The notes under the pieces: model-generated | What the model was told of the DNA's origin: nothing | The model's input: the letters and a program-made list of their open reading frames with translations, nothing else | Database searches by the model: none | Part shown: piece by piece, positions 58,315-64,000 of the stretch | Numbering within the stretch: position 1 is the first letter of the stretch | How the letters are laid out: every line of letters begins with the position of its first letter | Assembly: GCA_948466265.1 (NCBI GenBank) | Contig: CAOJZU010000009.1 | Span: forward strand, 1 to 64,000 | Length of the DNA stretch: 64,000 nt | Source of the DNA: an uncultured Clostridium sp. | GTDB taxonomy: Bacteria; Bacillota_A; Clostridia; TANB77; CAG-508 | Direction: 5' to 3' | Program-made: the position numbers and the translations under genes

Positions 58315-60303
58315 TTATGCTCTTTCCATGCCTAGGGAATTTCGCCTTACTGGTTGACTAAATATTTTTGTATAATAGTTTACTTCCGATAAAGTTAGAG
58401 AACCTAAAATAGCTTTAATGTCTTGCTTTGTTATTTTCTTTCCGCTGTATTGTCCCGCGGTAGTTTTAACTGTAGGCTTTTCACTTGATAATATTAAATC
58501 TTCAAGTGTACTTTCTTCTTTTAAACTCCTTTTTAAATCTGCTTTACGAATATTATCATTTGGCATATTCTTAGAGCATTTTTCTACTTTTTCAAACTTT
58601 GACGGTGTATTTCTTTTATAAAATGTCTCATCATCTTCTAATATTCCTTGTGACTCATCATCAAGTACATCTGGGTCATTTGTTAAATCATAGTTATACC
58701 AAGTAGGATTGCTATTTTCGTCTGTTATTCTTATTTGGTTCCATTCATGTCCTCTACTATCTGTATCTGTAGTTTTTCCGCTAATACATTTTGCCTTTAG
58801 TCCTACATATTCAGACATTACCAAAAAACCTAATGATTTTCCACAACATACGGCTTTTCCTTCCAAAAATACTCCTTTCAAGCTCCTTGTAATTATTTCC
58901 CTGCCTTCTTTAAATTTATCTGAATTAATTAGTCCGCTATAGTCATATTTTAAACTCATTAGGGCAATTTTTCGTATCATTGCGAATTTTTCTAAATCAT
59001 TTTCAGTTTCTAATGATTGTTCTTTTATTGGTTCTAATACACTAATAAATTCTTTCATATCTTCTAGTTTATATGGAACTAAATCGTCTAAGTCATTAAA
59101 TGATATATGTTTAGCTTTAAAGCTATCTACGCCCTTTTTGTCTTGAAAATGAAACATATCATCTTGCACGTAAAATTCTATATTCTCTTCATTTTCATTT
59201 AGGCCTTCTAATACTTTACTATCTAGACCATTTAATGTTCTTGTAACAAATCTAAAGTTTTTGTTTTTATTTTGTGAAATATATTCTAAAACATTTTGAC
59301 TTATACCTTCTAAACTATCTAGCAATAAATCTATTCCTTCTATATCACATGATTTAGAGATTATACTATCTTCATTTAGTAACCCACTTTTTATTAATTT
59401 ATCTAAAATACTTATGTCTCTTACTTTAAGTCTTAATTGTTTACTGCCAAGATGACTTAATAACTCATAATCATTTAATTCTATATCTCCTGATAAACCA
59501 AATAATCTTTTAACAGCTTCTAAATCATTCTCTTCAAATTCATATTTCCTTTCAGATAGTTGTTCTTTAAATTTTGTTTCATCAAAAGCAATTTCTATTT
59601 CTCTTTTTTTTAATTCACATATAGTATCTATTTGGCTAATATCTAATTTACTTGATAATAGTTCTACTCTTTCTAGATTAGAATAATTTCTTAGCAAACT
59701 AATGTCTAATAAATTAGGATCATCTATTTCTATAGTTTTTATACTATCTGGTAAATATGGTAATATCCCACTTATTCCTAATGTGTTAAGTGTTTCTAAT
59801 TGTCTCAAATCACTTACACTAGAAAGATTTTCTTCTTCTCCTTTTATTCTTAGGTGTTTTATATTTTTTAAATTTGATAATTCGGCTAAGTCTAAGTTTT
59901 CACAGTCTATGCACCAAAGTACTTCTATGCCTTCCATATGTGTAAATTGACCTATTCCATTGTTCTTTAATTCATTATTTTCAAAAAATGCTAAATTTCC
60001 TTCCACTTGCAGATTTGAAAAGTTACAAGTTGATAACTTACAATTTGAAAAACTCAAGTCTTTTATAACTGTCTTTGGAAATTCTACTCCATTTAAGTCT
60101 ATTCCTTTAAAATTGAAATCTTCTTTTCCTAGGTTGCATAAAATTTCTAAATCTTCTGATGTTATTTTTATAGTCTTTTCTGGATTTTCATTAACAATCG
60201 CAACCATTCCTATTTTTCTTAGATCTTCTAATGTAAAATCTTCTTTTTCTAGACCTTCTGCAAAATATTTATTTAAAAAATCAGACTGAAATATTTTATT
60301 CAT
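58315..60303 (-). CDS. Large leucine-rich-repeat-like protein with C-terminal transglutaminase-like domain
   Basis: The protein is 662 residues in one frame with no in-frame CGG despite more than 30 glycines. The N-terminal two-thirds contains irregular leucine-rich/pentapeptide-like repeats (LSFSNCKLSTCNFSNLQVEG, ISLLRNYSNLERVELLSSKL). Residues ~490-580 look like a transglutaminase/cysteine protease-type fold: GKAVCCGKSLGFLVMSEYVG (Cys), SRGHEWNQIRI (His) and WYNYDLTNDPD (Asp), all in the expected order. No signal peptide is visible, so it is probably cytoplasmic or delivered by the nearby conjugative system. The function is unknown. Confidence 0.65.
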   Translation of the reverse strand: MNKIFQSDFLNKYFAEGLEKEDFTLEDLRKIGMVAIVNENPEKTIKITSEDLEILCNLGKEDFNFKGIDLNGVEFPKTVIKDLSFSNCKLSTCNFSNLQVEGNLAFFENNELKNNGIGQFTHMEGIEVLWCIDCENLDLAELSNLKNIKHLRIKGEEENLSSVSDLRQLETLNTLGISGILPYLPDSIKTIEIDDPNLLDISLLRNYSNLERVELLSSKLDISQIDTICELKKREIEIAFDETKFKEQLSERKYEFEENDLEAVKRLFGLSGDIELNDYELLSHLGSKQLRLKVRDISILDKLIKSGLLNEDSIISKSCDIEGIDLLLDSLEGISQNVLEYISQNKNKNFRFVTRTLNGLDSKVLEGLNENEENIEFYVQDDMFHFQDKKGVDSFKAKHISFNDLDDLVPYKLEDMKEFISVLEPIKEQSLETENDLEKFAMIRKIALMSLKYDYSGLINSDKFKEGREIITRSLKGVFLEGKAVCCGKSLGFLVMSEYVGLKAKCISGKTTDTDSRGHEWNQIRITDENSNPTWYNYDLTNDPDVLDDESQGILEDDETFYKRNTPSKFEKVEKCSKNMPNDNIRKADLKRSLKEESTLEDLILSSEKPTVKTTAGQYSGKKITKQDIKAILGSLTLSEVNYYTKIFSQPVRRNSLGMERA

Positions 60304-60325
60304 TTTCTCTTTCGCTACCTTCTAA

Positions 60326-60766
60326 TTATTTTTTTATATGAAAAGCTTTCTTTAAAAAGTTTGCTATCTTTTCATACCATTTGTCTTTTATTTCTACTGG
60401 CAAATTATTTTCATTTATAACATTTGTCTTATTCTTAAATAAGTCTTCATATTTATAAAGATTATCTGCTTCTTCTTCTTTTTTTATCTCGTTTTCTCTT
60501 AATATTTTTTCAAACTCTTTCTTTTCTTCTTTGTTAGACCAAAAATTATAAAAAATTATACCTAATATTACTTTTGTCTTATCTCTAGTGATTTGAGAAG
60601 CAATGTCCACATTTGCATCTATATGATTCTTATAATTTATGTCTTTGTTGTCTTGTAAAAATCTTAAGAATTTTGTTGGAATTTTATTCTTGTATTCTTC
60701 TTCCATATAACTTAATATTTCAAGAACCTCTGATATTGATTCTTTTTCATTTGTTCTAAGTAGCAT
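60326..60766 (-). CDS. Small charged protein of unknown function
   Basis: The protein is 146 residues from ATG 60766, chosen because GGAG lies eight bases before it. A CGG just upstream lies in the ribosome binding site, not in the frame. It is mostly helical and rich in lysine and glutamate (KESISEVLEILSYMEEEYKN, then FEKILRENEIKKEEEADNLY), and ends in a basic amphipathic stretch (YEKIANFLKKAFHIKK). It lies 22 bases before the LRR/transglutaminase-like gene, probably co-transcribed. No family is recognised. Confidence 0.6.
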   Translation of the reverse strand: MLLRTNEKESISEVLEILSYMEEEYKNKIPTKFLRFLQDNKDINYKNHIDANVDIASQITRDKTKVILGIIFYNFWSNKEEKKEFEKILRENEIKKEEEADNLYKYEDLFKNKTNVINENNLPVEIKDKWYEKIANFLKKAFHIKK

Positions 60767-60835
60767 TTTATTTCTCCGTTCTAAAATTTTATAAGTCAAT
60801 AATAACATAAAACAATATATTTATCAAGACAACAA

Positions 60836-60875
60836 AAAAAGACCACCATAAAATAATTCTATGGTAATCTTTATT
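60836..60875 (-). terminator. Terminator after the coupling-ATPase gene
   Basis: The minus-strand stem AAGATTACCATA pairs imperfectly with TATGGTGGTCTT and is followed by TTTTTTG, right after the stop at 60879. Confidence 0.75.
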
Positions 60876-60878
60876 TGC

Positions 60879-62875
60879 TTATTTTACTTCTCCAAATAGT
60901 TCATCAAATTTTGCTTCTAGTTCTGCTTGTAAGTCTATTCCAGTAGGTTCTTCTATTTTAGGTATTTCTACTTCTACCTTTTCTACTATGCTTTCTTTTA
61001 CTTCTTCTGAAGGTAATACTGGAGCATCATTTTTTTCTTCTAAATCCATCGGTCCATCTATTTCTTCAAATAAGTCGTCTAGACTTTCTACTTTTAAGTC
61101 CTGCGCTTGTCCTCCTGCTTTATGGTTGTCTGGAACATAAGGATTATATGGATTATATTTCCTCCATTCTCCTCTTCCTGTCTCCCTTGGATCATTATGG
61201 TTTAGTGTAAACTGTGCAAGTTTTCTTGCTTCTGGTTTTAAGAAATAATAGTATTTTTTTGCTTTTACAGGTCTTATTCCCTTTTCAAATATTATACAAT
61301 AATCATTATCAAATCTTCTAAGTTCGTCTGGTGTTAGAAGTGCTCTTGCATTTATTTGATCTGATACGCTCTTTCCTTGCATCCAGTTCATTCTATCTTT
61401 ATTTACTGATATACTTTGTCTTTCTACTGTTTTTTCTCCTAATGCTTTTGAAAAATATTCTACTGTTTTTTGTGAGTTACTTCCAAGGAATACATGTGTA
61501 TCACAGTTTCCGTATTATTGTTTCATATGATTTTTCATATACAGCTTCTAGTTGGTCTAAGTTTTGAAGTATTACACTAAACTGAATACCTCTACTTCTA
61601 CTTGTTGATATTTTTTTATCAAAGTCTGGTACTTGTCCAATGTTTGCAAACTCGTCTAGTATAAAGTATGTTCTTACTGGTAATTTTCCACCATTCAAGT
61701 CTGCAAAATCGTATAGCTGTTGTATCATTTGTGAGAAAAATATTGTAAGTAAGAAATCATATGCAGTATGTGTATCTGAAGATATAACATATACTGCTGT
61801 CTTCTTTCTTCCTATATCATCAAAATCTATTGTATCTGTTGATGTTAATTCTGCAATCTCTTTTGAGTCAAATTTTCCAAGTTTTGATTGAAGTGAACTT
61901 AGGATTGACCCATAAGTTTTTTCTGGCGCTATTTCAATTGATTTATAGTACATTCTTGCTGGATGATCATATGGAAGTTGTCCCATCAGTTCTGAAAGTA
62001 AATTATTTCCACCTTTATTATTTGCTGCTCTAACTAATTCTGCACAGCTTGCTAAGTTTTGTTCTTCTTCTGGCCTTGTTGCAATTAAGTAATATATTAA
62101 TGATTTAAGTAATATTTCTGCCATATCATCCCAATATGGATCTGATGTATTACTTTCTGATTTTTGTCCCTTTACTATCGTATGTGCAATAACGTCTACA
62201 TCTAATTCTGATGCTACATGCATTAGTGGGTTATACCCATCACTATTATGTGGTCTAACTAAGTTTAATACTTTTATTTCATATCCATTTTGTTCAAGAA
62301 ATCCTGCTGTTTTATCATATAATTCTCCTTTTGGGTCTGTGAATACATATGATCCTAACATTTGATAAGCATTTGGTATAGAGAATGATGCAGATTTACC
62401 AGAACCTGAGCCTCCGTACAACTAATACATTTACGTTTCCTCTTTTATCTATTGGTAAATAGTTATTTTCTGCAAGTATTATTCCTTTATTTCTACTAAG
62501 AACCTTGTATTGTTCTCCTTTACTTGCCCATGAGCTTGAACCTTGTTCTATATCTGTATATTCATTTTTTGGTGCTGTTTTTACAAAGCCCACAAACATG
62601 AATATTCCATATACTAGCGTAAATTTCCATATTAAGCTAAAAAATTCTTTTGCATAACTTCCAAAGCTACCTATTACTTCTCCGAAGTCTTGAGTAGGAT
62701 GTTCCAATTTCTCCTATAAATTTCCCGCATATCGAATGTCCCATCGTGACTCGCTACATGCTGTGCATGACTTAGGGGCATAACAATAACTATGGCCATA
62801 AATAACCATAGTATTCCGAAAAACTATAAATCTATTTTTATTTCTCCTTATTGTTCCTTCTATTTTATAATGCAA
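60879..62875 (-). CDS. VirD4/TraG-type conjugative coupling ATPase (5 CGGN sites)
   Basis: Joined reading gives 663 residues (1997 minus 5 = 664 codons). The start is probably TTG 62875, after AGAAGGTGA; an in-frame GTG three codons upstream is possible. There are two N-terminal membrane helices (FIVFGILWLFMAIVIV and LIWKFTLVYGIFMFVGFV), Walker A VVGGSGSGKSAS near residue 153, YVFTDPKGELYD, Walker B YFILDEFANIG and a conserved SRSRGIQFSVILQNLDQL. The C-terminal tail is acidic. CGG triplets start at 61510, 62414, 62692, 62725 (the only CGGG) and 62816. The one at 62414 directly precedes the Walker A. It couples the relaxosome to a type IV secretion channel, which marks an integrative conjugative element or relic. 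Confidence 0.93.
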
Positions 62876-62901
62876 AACAATCACCTTCTCTTTTGTATAA
62901 A

Positions 62902-63222
62902 CTAAGCTATTTCGTTTTCTTCTTGCTCTTCTTCTCTTATTGGAACTACATTTCTGTTCATTCTTATAATCTTGTTATCTTTTATTCTTACTTTTTTTCC
63001 ATTATTATCTTTATCTATATGATGTTCTTCAACTTGTAATCTTAATATTCCATCTGTATCTTTTTCAAATCCTAAGATTTCTAATAATGTATCATTATCG
63101 AATTCTTTACCTGCTCCTACTACAAGTTCTGTTCTCTCTTGATTTGCTGCAAATTCAGTATATGTAATATTAATTTTACTATCCTTTCCTGCTGGTATTG
63201 TTTTCTTTTTACTTTTTGTCAT
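62902..63222 (-). CDS. Small protein of the conjugative gene cluster, unknown function
   Basis: The protein is 106 residues and reads in one frame. It has a basic start (MTKSKKKTIPAGKDSKI), a beta-rich middle (TELVVGAGKEFDNDTLLEIL, then GILRLQVEEHHIDKDNN) and an acidic tail (REEEQEENEIA). It sits between the coupling ATPase and another unknown gene with short gaps of 12-26 bases, so all three are probably one operon from the promoter at 63810-63838. No domain is recognised. Confidence 0.6.
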   Translation of the reverse strand: MTKSKKKTIPAGKDSKINITYTEFAANQERTELVVGAGKEFDNDTLLEILGFEKDTDGILRLQVEEHHIDKDNNGKKVRIKDNKIIRMNRNVVPIREEEQEENEIA

Positions 63223-63234
63223 TTCTACTTCCTC

Positions 63235-63745
63235 CTAGTTTTCTCTTATTTCGAATGCGAAATAAGATTTATACGGTTTTAATTTACACTTCCCTTTTAC
63301 TTCATTTGTTTTTTCATCAAAATATAATACTGGTTTTACTTCTTCTGCTGTTTCTGGGTCTATAATTGATATTGCCCTTTTTAAATTTGGTGTATAATTA
63401 AATTCTTTATATTCTTCTGGTTTTTCTGAATACAAAGTATTAAACTTAAATGGTGCAGGTTTCTTTGTTATCCTGACTTCATTCCCAATCAAAATCCCCA
63501 TATTTATTACAACTTTTTCTTGTCCAAATGAAAGAATTACAAGTTGATTTCCGGTCAGGAGATGGTTCGTCTACAAAATATGTTTTTCTAGTCATATCTC
63601 CTCTTAGTTCTGCTGTATAGTCTAATCTTTCAACTGTATATTTTGGAAATTCATTTAAATATTCTTTTTCTGTTTTATTTACTTGATATATTACTGTGTT
63701 TATTCCTTGTGGATCAGTGATACTAAAATGCTTGCCTATGTCCAT
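63235..63745 (-). CDS. Protein of the conjugative gene cluster, unknown function (1 CGGN site)
   Basis: Joined reading gives 169 residues (511 minus 1 = 170 codons) from ATG 63745, behind AGGAAAGGA. It looks beta-rich: ITDPQGINTVIYQVNKTEKE, YTAELRGDMTRKTYFVDEPS, then after CGGA at 63551 DGNQLVILSFGQEKVVINMG, ILIGNEVRITKKPAPFKF and YKSYFAFEIREN. The two halves only join through the site. It is the first gene of the operon with the coupling ATPase. The sequence resembles no family I know. Confidence 0.6.
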
Positions 63746-63809
63746 TTTTAATACCAGTCCTTTCCTAATTATGCTCTTTCTTCATTTGTAAATTCCGTTA
63801 CTATACATA

Positions 63810-63838
63810 ATTATACATTATTTTTTCATTTTTGTCAA
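63810..63838 (-). promoter_or_regulatory. Consensus promoter of the conjugative cluster
   Basis: Minus strand: TTGACA (63833-63838), a 17-base spacer, TATAAT (63810-63815), about 65 bases before the first gene. Confidence 0.85.
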
Positions 63839-63858
63839 CAAAATTGCACGTTTTATCG

Positions 63859-64000
63859 CTATTTTAAAGCTAATTCTTTTAGTTTTTCGTAAACTTCAGT
63901 TTCTTTTTTTGTTAATTTTTTTGGTACCATTATTCTAATTTCTGCAACAAGGTCACCGTCTTCCACCTTTGCTGTCTTTATATCCTTTTCCTTGTACCTT
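63859..64000 (-). CDS. DnaJ-like chaperone, C-terminal end (5' part beyond window)
   Basis: The last 46 residues end in KVEDGDLVAEIRIMVPKKLT and KKETEVYEKLKELALK, matching the final beta-strand and helix of DnaJ/CbpA C-terminal substrate-binding domains (GDL...V.VPK.L...). The stop is at 63859. The start, J-domain and any recoding sites lie outside the window, so the exact member is unknown. Confidence 0.6.
   Translation of the reverse strand, partial: RYKEKDIKTAKVEDGDLVAEIRIMVPKKLTKKETEVYEKLKELALK

Noticed and set aside
1318..63745. Many apparent pseudogenes or short split genes
   Set aside because: All breaks are the same +1 event at an in-frame CGG, gene lengths close modulo three after removing one base per site, and no nonsense or random indels occur. 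Housekeeping genes are affected, so they cannot all be dead.
1318..63745. CGG simply reassigned to glycine or another amino acid as a triplet
   Set aside because: Triplet reading leaves the downstream frame wrong at each site. Only a four-base unit restores it.
1318..63745. Random or context-driven base-calling error before GG
   Set aside because: Insertions occur only in codon phase before glycine codons, on both strands, never in the other phases where many GG and CGG occur.
1..64000. CRISPR arrays, tRNA or rRNA genes
   Set aside because: No regularly spaced repeats, cloverleaf sequences or rRNA segments were found by eye. A small RNA gene in an intergenic gap could be missed without a covariance search.

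Overview
The window looks like a chromosomal segment of an AT-rich, Gram-positive, spore-forming Firmicute, probably an uncultured Clostridia-like gut lineage. The supporting genes are spoIIE, an LL-diaminopimelate aminotransferase next to dapF, murF/ddl, Firmicute-style promoters and AGGAGG ribosome binding sites. The lineage is inferred from gene content and base composition only.

The main observation concerns how the genes are read. Nineteen of the genes cannot be read in one frame as deposited. Every break lies at an in-frame CGG. At each one, removing one base (reading the four bases CGGN as one glycine) restores the known family sequence. I located 108 such sites (87 CGGA, 15 CGGT, 5 CGGC, 1 CGGG). 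In all 19 genes, span minus number of sites is divisible by three. About 80 CGG triplets in the other two phases (such as ACG GAA or GAC GGA) have no effect, so the signal depends on the reading frame and is not a sequence-context sequencing error. Restored glycines include the TGES motif of a P-type ATPase, the residue before the HELAH zinc motif of an M48 peptidase, the Walker A region of a VirD4-type ATPase, and conserved glycines of MurF, Ddl, DapF, DapL and SmpB. I interpret CGG as having no arginine meaning here, with CGGN acting as a four-base glycine codon or +1 recoding signal. All spans below join the pieces on this basis.

Layout. 1-1.3 kb: rpsU and prs. 1.3-40.6 kb (minus strand): a surface-protein island with a prepilin-like zinc-ribbon protein and giant proteins of about 2942, 5453 and 2801 residues, built from cadherin-like beta-sandwiches, glycine-rich modules, RCC1 repeats, Ig-like repeats, cohesin-like and dockerin-like modules and an M23 peptidase. 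A 552-residue cohesin/dockerin-like protein and a PepSY-like membrane protein accompany them. 40.9-45.3 kb: spoIIE, dapL, dapF. 45.5-49.3 kb (mostly plus strand): lemA, M48 peptidase, two small membrane proteins, smpB, and one atypical gene that uses CGG as ordinary arginine. 49.3-58.2 kb: fba, polysaccharide deacetylase, Ca2+-type P-ATPase, small Xre regulator, ddl, murF, alpha/beta hydrolase. 58.3-63.8 kb: an LRR/transglutaminase-like protein, a small coiled protein and a conjugative coupling ATPase with two small partners. The window ends in the C-terminus of a DnaJ-like protein.

Together the genes cover cell-wall precursor synthesis (DAP, D-Ala-D-Ala, MurF), wall remodelling (deacetylase, M23), sporulation and an elaborate cell surface. 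The ribosome-rescue factor SmpB itself needs two recoding events, which could couple recoding to ribosome rescue.
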